A DNA stretch of 64,000 bases, from NCBI RefSeq assembly GCF_017908035.1, contig NZ_JAEQMU010000001.1:2108001-2172000 (forward strand). Direction: 5' to 3'. Position numbers and translations under genes: made by a program. The stretch comes from Sphingobacterium tabacisoli. GTDB taxonomy: Bacteria; Bacteroidota; Bacteroidia; Sphingobacteriales; Sphingobacteriaceae. Below the pieces are notes generated by a model. That model did no database searches, was not told the DNA's origin, and saw nothing but the letters and a program-made list of their open reading frames with translations. Shown in pieces: positions 26,553 to 34,154 of the stretch. The first letter of the stretch is position 1. Every line of letters begins with the position of its first letter.

Positions 26553-26707
26553 ATTCAGAATTGCAAAAGCAATACCAACCGAGTGTAGTCACCGCGGTGG
26601 TAAAATAATACGGGTTTACAACCAAAATAAACGTCCTTAAAAGCGCTTATTTTTCTTACCGATTTCTGGATACAATTTATGGTTTAACAGCTAAATTTTT
26701 AAATTGT
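26553..26707 (+). promoter_or_regulatory. long structured 5' leader of the 93-aa gene
   Basis: About 155 nt between predicted start site and ATG. It can form ATTGC-AAAA-GCAAT (26560-26573), TACCA/TGGTA (26573-26577 with 26598-26602) closing around a CACCGCGGTG palindrome (26590-26599), GGTT-TAC-AACC (26613-26623), and a 9-bp stem TACAATTTA (26671-26679) with TAAATTGTA (26700-26708). The last stem includes the A of the start codon and covers the ribosome-binding region. There is no recognisable Shine-Dalgarno sequence. I cannot assign it to a known riboswitch class. Confidence 0.5.
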
Positions 26708-26989
26708 ATGGCAACATCATTATCATTCTATCAACACTTACTAGAGAAGTTTGCACACTACTCCACCGAAGAGCTTATTCATCTTAACAATGAAACCATA
26801 AAAGGGGAAGGCTGGGGTTCTTCTAGATCCACTTTTAGGACAGCCATCATCGCTACTTTTTCAAAAAAAGGTATTGACTTGTCTCACATCATCACAAAAA
26901 ACGATGGCTTTACCAGTATCCAATCGGTACCGGTAAAACTCGTCGAAAACACATTAGTCCCTATTACTTGTGAGCACAAGCAGGAATAA
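26708..26989 (+). CDS. 93-aa protein of unknown function behind a structured leader
   Basis: A soluble protein of 93 residues without signal peptide or membrane helix. The first half is likely helical (S-F-Y-Q-H-L-L-E-K-F-A-H-Y-S-T-E-E-L), followed by G-E-G-W-G-S-S-R-S-T-F-R-T and an N-D-G-F-T-S-I segment. Perfect promoter and gene-like composition support expression. It converges on the DUF2891 lipoprotein gene with an 18-bp gap. I do not recognise a domain. The start is fixed by the first ATG after the leader. Confidence 0.72.
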   Translation: MATSLSFYQHLLEKFAHYSTEELIHLNNETIKGEGWGSSRSTFRTAIIATFSKKGIDLSHIITKNDGFTSIQSVPVKLVENTLVPITCEHKQE

Positions 26990-27007
26990 CACAAAGGCAT
27001 TAAACTA

Positions 27008-28123
27008 TTAATGAGCGTGATCTAGTGCATAAAGTGCAAAAGTTCCAAGCCAATGTGACCCCATATAGTCATCTTGTGCAGACAGATTAGGAAGTGAGAA
27101 TGCGATATGTTCGTTTGCTATTTTCTTCAAATGAGATAGCTCGGGTACGACTTTGGCTATACCATAGAGACAAGCCCCACGGCTATAGTTTAATCCATCA
27201 AGGTGAACTAATTTGCCATCTGTACGATCTTTGACCACAGCTGGGGACATACTGAATCCCTTATCAAATAGAGTAGGCATAAATTTTTTAAGCCAATCGC
27301 TATACGATTTCTCTTCTAGAATCTTGCTCATCAAATAAGCTTCCTCTAAGCATGGAGATAAAAAGTCATAACCACTCGGCTCATAAGCAAGATCGCAATT
27401 GACATCCCCAACAAAAAGACGCTTACCATGCTCTTTCAATACGGCTTCGAAAGCCTTATCTCCCACTGCCTGCGCGTAATCTAAGGACAGAGATAATCCA
27501 AAAGCAGAATTATCATGTTGGCCAGCACGAATAGGATACACTAATTTAGGAAGGTATTCTTTATAACGTGTCACCAAAAGATCCACCAATGGCTGTAAAT
27601 TTGTCTTCCATTTTTGTGCATCAACATCATCCCAATTATTTAGACTTTCCTGAAGTTTAAACAACCAGGCCCACCCATAGGTACGTTCAAAACTTGTATT
27701 GTTCTTGTCCTTAAAAAAAGCCAGCTCTATTGCTACATTTTCGGGAGTGATATGTTGATTCAATATAGAACGGACTTTACCATCCTTATCTAGATCAGGA
27801 TATTGCTGCAAAAGCTCCACGATAGACCAGTAACCGTGTACCGAGGAATGCCAGTCAAAGCAACCATAAAATATAGGTCGCAGTTGCTTTGGTGATTTTA
27901 AATCATCACTCGATCCTAATACCTGACCAAGTTTATTGGGGTATTCCACTTCAAGACAATGAATTGGTAAAGAAAAAATCTGACTAGCCTGCTCTTTAGT
28001 AAGATCAATACGCATAGCTGTGTCTTGACTGATCTCAGATTCTTTTGTTGCCGAATTATTACTACAATTAGAAAAAGAAATACTGCAGACAAGTGCCAAG
28101 GGGATCCATAGTTTGATTTGCAT
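27008..28123 (-). CDS. DUF2891 family lipoprotein
   Basis: A protein of 371 residues with a lipoprotein signal (hydrophobic stretch ending S-I-S-F-S-N-C, cysteine at about 20), so it is probably anchored in the periplasm or outer membrane. The mature part matches DUF2891: R-P-I-F-Y-G-C-F-D-W-H-S-S-V-H-G-Y-W is the family hallmark, and further blocks are N-S-A-F-G-L-S-L and Y-E-P-S-G-Y-D-F-L-S-P-C. The fold is probably an alpha/alpha toroid like glycan-active enzymes, but the activity is unknown. It is divergent from the DUF937 gene. Confidence 0.85.
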   Translation of the reverse strand: MQIKLWIPLALVCSISFSNCSNNSATKESEISQDTAMRIDLTKEQASQIFSLPIHCLEVEYPNKLGQVLGSSDDLKSPKQLRPIFYGCFDWHSSVHGYWSIVELLQQYPDLDKDGKVRSILNQHITPENVAIELAFFKDKNNTSFERTYGWAWLFKLQESLNNWDDVDAQKWKTNLQPLVDLLVTRYKEYLPKLVYPIRAGQHDNSAFGLSLSLDYAQAVGDKAFEAVLKEHGKRLFVGDVNCDLAYEPSGYDFLSPCLEEAYLMSKILEEKSYSDWLKKFMPTLFDKGFSMSPAVVKDRTDGKLVHLDGLNYSRGACLYGIAKVVPELSHLKKIANEHIAFSLPNLSAQDDYMGSHWLGTFALYALDHAH

Positions 28124-28156
28124 TTCGTATTTTTATTTAGCTTTAATAGAATTCTT

Positions 28157-28188
28157 TAAAATTATCACAATTACACTAAACTATCAAA
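28157..28188 (-). promoter_or_regulatory. near-consensus promoter for the DUF2891 gene
   Basis: The minus strand has TTTG (28188-28185), 20 bases, TAATTTTA (28164-28157), one mismatch in the -7 element. The leader would be about 27 nt. Confidence 0.35.
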
Positions 28189-28190
28189 TC

Positions 28191-28862
28191 ATGAACATAA
28201 CAGACTTAGTTACAGGAGGAGTGGGTTCAAAAGCCATATCAGCGATTGCCAACCTATTAAACATAGAAGAAAGCAAGGCAAAATGGCTCGTAGCAGCGGC
28301 AGTTCCATTGATGATTGCGGCACTGAACTACAATTCAAAAAAAGGAACAGAACAAGAAGCAGGGATAAACAAAGCACTAGACCAGCACAATGGTGGTATA
28401 CTTGATCAAATAGGCGGATTACTAGGGCAAGGTCCTACGGAAGACGACAATAAAATCGTAAACTACATGTTTGGCAATAATACTGAAATGGTAAAGGACA
28501 ACCTCGCTGCCAAGACTGGAATCTCCGCTGACAAAATCGGTGGAGCATTAGCTATACTTGCCCCTATTGTCATGGGCTATCTCGGCAAGCAAAAACAAGA
28601 ACAATCCTCTGGAGGAGGCCTCGGTGATCTATTGGGAGGGCTGATCGGTGGTCAATCAAGCAGTTCCTCAGGTGGTGGCATCTTAGGCAGTATCTTAGGA
28701 TCAGTACTTGGTGGAGGCGCTGGAAATGAAGACAACACACAACAAGAATCTGCAAGCTTCGGTGGATTAGGTGATCTAGCAGGCGAATTCTTCAATAAGG
28801 ATAAAGCCAATGACCAGAAAGGATCAGTATTGGATTCCCTCGTCGGAATGTTTACAAAGTAA
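28191..28862 (+). CDS. DUF937 (YidB-like) domain protein
   Basis: A protein of 223 residues from ATG 28191; the longer upstream frame begins inside the divergent gene and adds a spurious hydrophobic tail. The N-terminal half has DUF937 features: a helix with G-V-G-S-K-A-I-S-A-I-A-N-L-L, A-A-A-V-P-L-M-I-A-A-L and K-I-G-G-A-L-A-I-L-A-P-I-V-M. The C-terminal half is a low-complexity G, S and Q region with repeated L-G-D-L-L-G-G-L-I-G-G and I-L-G-S-I-L-G-S-V-L-G-G motifs. The function of the family is unknown. A terminator follows directly. Confidence 0.82.
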   Translation: MNITDLVTGGVGSKAISAIANLLNIEESKAKWLVAAAVPLMIAALNYNSKKGTEQEAGINKALDQHNGGILDQIGGLLGQGPTEDDNKIVNYMFGNNTEMVKDNLAAKTGISADKIGGALAILAPIVMGYLGKQKQEQSSGGGLGDLLGGLIGGQSSSSSGGGILGSILGSVLGGGAGNEDNTQQESASFGGLGDLAGEFFNKDKANDQKGSVLDSLVGMFTK

Positions 28863-28909
28863 GTAAAAAGGTTAAGGAGTTATAAGGTTATAATTCCTTA
28901 ACCTTTTTT
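28863..28909 (+). terminator. terminator built from 8-bp GTTA repeats
   Basis: A 14-bp stem (28865-28878 with 28895-28908, core GGTTAAGGA / TCCTTAACC) ending in a T run. The left part repeats GTTA at 28871, 28879 and 28887, exactly 8 bp apart (GTAA at 28863), the same periodicity as the array at 34034-34149. Confidence 0.8.
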
Positions 28910-28933
28910 ACTTTCCAATGAGATATAAAACCT

Positions 28934-28941
28934 TAATTTTG
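28934..28941 (+). promoter_or_regulatory. candidate -7 element for the MFS efflux gene
   Basis: TAATTTTG matches TAnnTTTG and lies just after the terminator, giving a leader of about 70 nt that contains a small ACCTC/GAGGT hairpin. The -33 position is CTTT, not TTTG. Confidence 0.35.
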
Positions 28942-29017
28942 TAGCCTTGAAATAACCTCTCCGGAGGTATCAAAGTATTCATCATGTAGATGAGTTCTTT
29001 TCCTAAACAGGTTTTAA

Positions 29018-30226
29018 ATGTCTATAAATAAAGGGTTAGTTGCTTTAGCTTTTGGTGGTCTCGCCATCGGAATGACTGAATTTACGATGATGGGTATATT
29101 ACCTGACATCGCTTCAGATATTAACATCGATATTCCTACAGCCAGCAATTTGATAGGATTATACGCCCTGGGGGTAGTTGTCGGTGCTCCCACATTAGTA
29201 GCCGCCACCTCCAAGTACCCTGCAAAAAAAGTACTTCTCTTCTTAATGTTACTTTTCTTTGTCTTCAATGCACTTTTTACCATAGCTCCTAATCATTGGA
29301 GTCTCTTCATATCACGTTTTATATCAGGTCTACCCCATGGAGCATTTTTTGGGATAGGTTCCGTTGTGGCTGCTAAGCTCGCTAAGCCTGGTAAGGAAGC
29401 ACAGGCCATCTCTATGATGTTTACAGGCATGACAATTGCCAATCTTGCAGGTGTACCATTAGGCACCTATATTGGACACCATTATTCATGGCGGATAACC
29501 TATGCTGTTATATCTCTTTTGGGGCTAATTACGTTTCTAGCCATTTACTTTTGGATGCCTATTATCCCAGCCAATAAGAACAATAACGTCATTCAACAAA
29601 TAAGCTATTTCAAACGTTGGGATGCATGGCTAATGGTAGCTGTTATCGCTATTGGGACAGGAGGTCTCTTTGCATGGATCAGCTATATTTCAAAACTAGT
29701 TACTACCGTATCTGGGCTATCTCCGGATCAGGTATCTATCATTATGGTGCTCATCGGTGCAGGTATGTTTGTCGGAAATATTGTCGGGGGCAGATTAGCA
29801 GACCGCATCTCGCCTAGCAAAGCCGCTATAGCAAGCTTTTCTGCAATGGCCTGCTGTCTACTGATTCTCTTCTTTATCGCGCATATTACAGTATTAGCTT
29901 ACCCGATGGCTTTCATTACCGGAATGATAGCATTCAGTATTGGCTCTCCACTACAGATGATGCTAATCAATAACGCAAAAGGCGCAGAAACCTTCGCTGC
30001 CGCAGGTGGGCAGGCTTCATTTAACATTGGTAACTCACTAGGAGCCTATTTTGGTGCTATCCCCATAGCTTACGGCCTAACTTACAACTACCCTTCTTTA
30101 ATCGGTGTGGTTATGGCTTCGACTGGTGCTATACTGGCCCTGCTATTCTATCTAAAAGTAGAGAAAAAGCAAACTGTTCGAGGTAAAAAATTCGAGAACT
30201 TAGAAGAGTTAATCAAAGGCGATTAG
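29018..30226 (+). CDS. MFS transporter, DHA1/AraJ-like efflux family
   Basis: An inner-membrane drug:H+ antiporter-type facilitator of 402 residues with twelve predicted helices. Family-typical blocks are G-L-A-I-G-M-T-E-F-T-M-M-G-I-L-P-D-I-A near the N-terminus, S-R-F-I-S-G-L-P-H-G-A-F-F-G after helix 4, and G-G-Q-A-S-F-N-I-G-N-S-L-G-A-Y-F-G in the second half. Substrates are probably sugars or small toxic compounds, as for AraJ and related permeases, but cannot be read from sequence. It is monocistronic and converges on the flavoprotein gene. Confidence 0.9.
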   Translation: MSINKGLVALAFGGLAIGMTEFTMMGILPDIASDINIDIPTASNLIGLYALGVVVGAPTLVAATSKYPAKKVLLFLMLLFFVFNALFTIAPNHWSLFISRFISGLPHGAFFGIGSVVAAKLAKPGKEAQAISMMFTGMTIANLAGVPLGTYIGHHYSWRITYAVISLLGLITFLAIYFWMPIIPANKNNNVIQQISYFKRWDAWLMVAVIAIGTGGLFAWISYISKLVTTVSGLSPDQVSIIMVLIGAGMFVGNIVGGRLADRISPSKAAIASFSAMACCLLILFFIAHITVLAYPMAFITGMIAFSIGSPLQMMLINNAKGAETFAAAGGQASFNIGNSLGAYFGAIPIAYGLTYNYPSLIGVVMASTGAILALLFYLKVEKKQTVRGKKFENLEELIKGD

Positions 30227-30289
30227 ACTAAGAATTAAAGAGGGGAAATAGCTATCCCAACCTGCTTTTTAGTATCTTGCATTTATGTT

Positions 30290-31468
30290 CTATGAAGCAT
30301 CATGAGAGCAGGATATTGATTTGGCAACCCATGCTCCAGTACTAAAACAGCCTTGCAACAAATAGCCTCCCGTTGGCGCTTCCCAATCAATCATCTCCCC
30401 TACACAGTGAACTTTCGGAAATTTATACAAAGCGAGATTCTCGTCAAGTTCTTCAAAAGAAACCCCGCCTGCGGTAGAAATTACTTCTTCAATAGGCCTT
30501 AAGCCTGTAACATGAACCGGGTATCTCTTGATCGCCATAGCGAGTGACCTGGACTCTATAAACACCTCTTTGTTCAATCTTTTCAAAAGGACAATAGCTG
30601 TTTTCGACAGTTTTAATTGGGTTTTCAATAGCGACACCACACTTCCAACTCTACTAAGCCTGTCCACGATACTATCTACCGACATATTGGGCTTTAGATC
30701 AATCTCCAAATCGAAGGGAAAAGTATCCTTTCGGGTAAACCTATTCATGTAATAAAGAGGACTCCCTTCTATTCCATAACTTGTAAACACAATTTCACCG
30801 AGCTTAGTATAGTTTTTATAACGAATTTGTATATTCTTCAGTGCCTGCCCTTCGATATCACTCCAATCTTCTTGCGTGTTATATCCCGAATTAGCCGATT
30901 CGAGAGGTGTTACATTAATTCCCTTTTGTTCCAATATCGACGCCCAAGAGGCATCAGACCCCGTCTTTTTCCAGGAAGCACCTCCTAATCCCAAAATAAG
31001 CTTCTCATATCTACAGGCTACAATTTCTCCTTTATGACGTAGATATACATTATTAACATCAAAATCTACCAATTGAAATTGGTAGAAAATGGATACTTCC
31101 AATTCTTTAAGATAGGCGAGCCAAGCCTGTAATACCTGAATAGGCTTGATGTGTCTTTCAGGAAATATTTTACCCGAGCTTCCCACGTAGGTAGGAATAC
31201 CTATTTTAGAAAGCCATGTCACAGTTGCTTGATTATCGAAAGACCTAACGATCTCTCGAACAAAAGCCACATTATATTTCTCGACAAAGGCATCTATAGG
31301 TTCGCTATGTGTAAGGTTAAAACCGCCATCTCCTGCCACCAAAAACTTCCGTGCCGCTGCTTTGTTCTGTTCATAGACATGTACTTTATAGCCCTGAATA
31401 GCTAACTGTTGGGCCGCCATCAGTCCTGCGGGCCCAGCCCCGATAATAACAATGGGATTACGACTCAT
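30290..31468 (-). CDS. FAD-dependent HI0933/BaiN-like flavoprotein (TIGR03862 type)
   Basis: A flavoprotein of 392 residues. The dinucleotide-binding motif G-A-G-P-A-G-L-M-A-A-Q at 10-20 is followed by E-Q-N-K-A-A-A-R-K-F-L-V-A-G-D-G-G-F-N-L-T, the extended FAD signature of the HI0933-like family. The C-terminal G-E-M-I-D-W-E-A-P-T-G-G-Y-L-L-Q-G-C block is the second FAD contact. The substrate is unknown; some relatives reduce steroids or flavonoids. It starts 14 bases after the M14 carboxypeptidase gene and is probably the last gene of that operon. Confidence 0.87.
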   Translation of the reverse strand: MSRNPIVIIGAGPAGLMAAQQLAIQGYKVHVYEQNKAAARKFLVAGDGGFNLTHSEPIDAFVEKYNVAFVREIVRSFDNQATVTWLSKIGIPTYVGSSGKIFPERHIKPIQVLQAWLAYLKELEVSIFYQFQLVDFDVNNVYLRHKGEIVACRYEKLILGLGGASWKKTGSDASWASILEQKGINVTPLESANSGYNTQEDWSDIEGQALKNIQIRYKNYTKLGEIVFTSYGIEGSPLYYMNRFTRKDTFPFDLEIDLKPNMSVDSIVDRLSRVGSVVSLLKTQLKLSKTAIVLLKRLNKEVFIESRSLAMAIKRYPVHVTGLRPIEEVISTAGGVSFEELDENLALYKFPKVHCVGEMIDWEAPTGGYLLQGCFSTGAWVAKSISCSHDAS

Positions 31469-31482
31469 CGAGACTTCTGTGA

Positions 31483-32985
31483 TTAGTGTACTCTACTTTT
31501 AAATAGTTTGTCCTTAATATCCTTGGATAGGTCTATCAGGTAACCATTAAATACGGCATAGTGTAGCTTTCCTGTCGCATCGCCAATATAAAAATTGGCT
31601 GTACCACCTAAATCCATGCTTGTCGTAGGAAAAAACTGTTTCTGTGTAAAAAAATGAATCGGTAGGCTATGCAGACTACTGGCTCTTGAACCTCCAATCG
31701 TCTTCACTGGAACAGCCATGATTCCTTTTTTCAACAAATCAAAAGCATCTTTCGGACTTAGAACAGAAGCGCTATCCAATACCACGTTAGATACCCTAGC
31801 AGGAATAAATTGTAATCCCTTTGCATCTACTTCATCATAACCAAAAGACTCCTGCAAATCACCGATATCTTCAACTCTGCCACGTACGAAATAATCCCGA
31901 TCGACGGAGGTCTCTCCTCTACGGATAGCTATATCTGTCTGAAATGCTGTAGAGTCTGTCTTTATAGACAGATTACGAATGACAACATCATGTAGTTGTG
32001 AAGCATTAAAAGGTATCTTTTCGTAATCTTGGACTTCATATTGTCCATAAGAGCCTTCAGCAATCTGGATTAAGGCATTGAGAATAATGATAAAATTCAA
32101 CTTTCGTATTTCTTGCTTTTCAGCATCACCTTTACGCCCTCCAGACTCGATCAGGACAGTACTTGCACCCCAGGACTGAAAATTGTCTCCAAAGCCTCTT
32201 GGAGTATGTGCATCATCATATTTAGCAACCGCATCAGGTATATATCGTTGAAGCAAACTGTTCATTCCGACAATTATTTTCATCGCATCACCGCGCACCG
32301 TATTGATTTCCCTTTCGTAATTATACGCAGGAGCCAACAAAGAGATCTGCACTGGATTGCTTGTCTCCGGAACATTATAATAAATATTTTGGTCATGCAG
32401 ATTAAACCCATATCGTGGTTTCACGACCTTAGCTCTTTCTTTTAGTAAAGCTCCTTCTACCGTTTGCCCTGCGCGGGCATCTCTGTTCATATCAATACTC
32501 TGGGCAGTACGTCGGGTAAACCGTTCGGCGCCATCGGGGTTTAACATCGGTATAAAGTGCAACTTCAGCTTACTTTTCAATAATTTACGCACCGCCTCCT
32601 GTCCATCGTCTTTGCCTTCCAAAAAGTTAAACAAATCGAATAGAGCCATCGTCGCCGTAGGTTCATCCCCATGCATCTGAGACCAAAGCATCACCACTTT
32701 GTCCCCATCACCATAAGTCAGCTCATAAATTGTTCTTCCTTCAAATGATTTACCAATAGGATCGACCTTCAAAACCTCCTTATTCTTCCGATCTTGTATT
32801 AATGCTTCGATATCCGAATGCTTAAAGCGCCGGTGTTGAAGTGAAGGCTCTTTGTATGTATTATATACTGTATTATAGGTAATTGTATCCAGATTCATAG
32901 CTGAAGAATAATCCGAAACGGGCGTCTCCCCCCTTTCACATGTTGTAATTGCACCAAGAATTAACAGAATAGCGAGTAGCTTCAT
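31483..32985 (-). CDS. M14 family zinc carboxypeptidase, probable lipoprotein
   Basis: A protein of 500 residues with a short hydrophobic signal ending in cysteine (A-I-T-T-C-E-R-G at about 13-20), compatible with a lipoprotein. The catalytic domain shows the zinc ligands H-x-x-E in M-H-G-D-E-P-T-A, the substrate arginine segment N-P-D-G-A-E-R-F-x-R, M-N-R-D-A-R, the third ligand in N-L-H-D-Q, and a late glutamate in L-I-E-S-G-G. A C-terminal extension of about 170 residues has no motif I know. The start overlaps the LD-carboxypeptidase stop by four bases, so both peptidases are made together, probably to process peptides or muropeptides in the periplasm. Confidence 0.88.
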   Translation of the reverse strand: MKLLAILLILGAITTCERGETPVSDYSSAMNLDTITYNTVYNTYKEPSLQHRRFKHSDIEALIQDRKNKEVLKVDPIGKSFEGRTIYELTYGDGDKVVMLWSQMHGDEPTATMALFDLFNFLEGKDDGQEAVRKLLKSKLKLHFIPMLNPDGAERFTRRTAQSIDMNRDARAGQTVEGALLKERAKVVKPRYGFNLHDQNIYYNVPETSNPVQISLLAPAYNYEREINTVRGDAMKIIVGMNSLLQRYIPDAVAKYDDAHTPRGFGDNFQSWGASTVLIESGGRKGDAEKQEIRKLNFIIILNALIQIAEGSYGQYEVQDYEKIPFNASQLHDVVIRNLSIKTDSTAFQTDIAIRRGETSVDRDYFVRGRVEDIGDLQESFGYDEVDAKGLQFIPARVSNVVLDSASVLSPKDAFDLLKKGIMAVPVKTIGGSRASSLHSLPIHFFTQKQFFPTTSMDLGGTANFYIGDATGKLHYAVFNGYLIDLSKDIKDKLFKSRVH

Positions 32986-34028
32986 AGTAGTGATTTTTCT
33001 AAATATTCGATCTTCCCTATACTGGCGTCCATACGGACACGGACTCCCACAGGCATTAGGAATTGATCTGATATATGTCCAATCATCGCGCCAGAATACG
33101 CTGGAATTCCCAAAGGTTTAATATAATCTGTGAGCATCTGCTCGACAGTAAGTGCCCCGTATCCGCCAGAAGGGCCACAATTGGTACACTTGCCAAATAT
33201 AAATCCTTTTATCTGCGACAGAATACCCGCATTCATCAATTGACAAAACATCCGATCTAAACGATCCGATTTTTCATCAATCTCCTCTACAAACAATATC
33301 TTATCCTTGAAATCAGGTAAGTAAGGCGTACCACATAATCCCGCTAATAGCGTCAAATTTCCTCCCAGAATGGAACCTTCAACAACACCGGGAGTGATTG
33401 TTTGTATCCGGTCTTTATACTGTATAATCTGTGTGTCGGATTTTTTGGGGTTCTCAAAACTGGCTAACTTATTCTCAAAAAACTGATCTTTAAATAATTG
33501 AGCCACATAGTTACTCCAAGTACTGATTCCTACCACACCATGAAAAGAAACCAATCCCACCTTGGTGTAAAATGCGAGAAGCAATGCCGTCACATCGCTA
33601 TAGCCGAGCAATACCTTCGGATTATTTGCAATCAGGTTATAATCGATATGATGAAGAAGCCGTGACGCGCCATTACCTCCTCGAATACAGACAATAGCCT
33701 GCACGGACTTATCTGCAAACATGGCATGCAGATCTTCCAAACGCTGCTCATCCGTGCCCGCTAGATTACCATAGCGTGCACGAATATTTTTACCTTCCTT
33801 TACAGCAAAGCCAAAGTAGGCAAACACCTCTTTGGCCATACGGATAGATTCTTCGTCTTCTACTGCCCCTGCAGGAGCAATTAGTCCTATGGTATCACCT
33901 ACTTTCAGTACATTCCCTTTCAACAGGGCATTGGCACTAGTAAAGTAAGAATCTGCCTTGGCGAACTTTGACAAGGTAAGTGCACCTGCTCCGAGCCCCA
34001 GACTTTTTAAAAAATCTCTTTTGTTCAT
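32982..34028 (-). CDS. LD-carboxypeptidase (S66 family), Tat-like signal
   Basis: A protein of 348 residues. The N-terminus K-R-D-F-L-K-S-L-G-L-G-A-G-A-L resembles a Tat signal with K-R in place of R-R. The S66 serine carboxypeptidase fold follows: I-R-G-G-N-G-A-S-R-L-L, then G-Y-S-D-V-T-A-L-L with the nucleophile serine, F-V-E-E-I-D-E with a catalytic glutamate, and I-G-H-I-S-D with the histidine. Family members cut the L,D bond to remove the terminal D-Ala of muropeptide tetrapeptides. It is the first gene of the operon with the M14 peptidase. The 8-bp repeat array occupies its upstream region. Confidence 0.9.
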   Translation of the reverse strand: MNKRDFLKSLGLGAGALTLSKFAKADSYFTSANALLKGNVLKVGDTIGLIAPAGAVEDEESIRMAKEVFAYFGFAVKEGKNIRARYGNLAGTDEQRLEDLHAMFADKSVQAIVCIRGGNGASRLLHHIDYNLIANNPKVLLGYSDVTALLLAFYTKVGLVSFHGVVGISTWSNYVAQLFKDQFFENKLASFENPKKSDTQIIQYKDRIQTITPGVVEGSILGGNLTLLAGLCGTPYLPDFKDKILFVEEIDEKSDRLDRMFCQLMNAGILSQIKGFIFGKCTNCGPSGGYGALTVEQMLTDYIKPLGIPAYSGAMIGHISDQFLMPVGVRVRMDASIGKIEYLEKSLL

Positions 34029-34033
34029 TCTAT

Positions 34034-34149
34034 TATCCTGTTATCGAGTGAACTTGTTATCATGTTATCGCCCCCCCTTTTTATCTAGTTATCCTGCTAT
34101 CAATTGAACAGGATAACTAGATAACTTGTTAACTACATAACCTTATAAC
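34034..34149. repeat. 8-bp-phased TATC/GAAC/TAAC array with a 16-bp inverted repeat
   Basis: A core [TG]A[TA]C occurs at 14 of 15 successive 8-bp registers from 34034 to 34146. TATC is at 34034, 34042, 34058, 34066, 34082, 34090 and 34098; GAAC at 34050 and 34106; TAAC at 34114, 34122, 34130, 34138 and 34146. Register 34074 is a C run. A perfect 16-bp inverted repeat (34081-34096 with 34109-34124, 12-nt loop) lies inside. The array fills the space between dihydroorotase and the LD-carboxypeptidase start. No T run follows on either strand, so it is not an ordinary terminator. Confidence 0.9.
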
Positions 34150-34154
34150 TTCCC

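Noticed and set aside
34034..34149. Terminator for pyrC
   Set aside because: The 16-bp stem is strong but neither strand has a T run after it, and the periodic array extends well beyond the stem.
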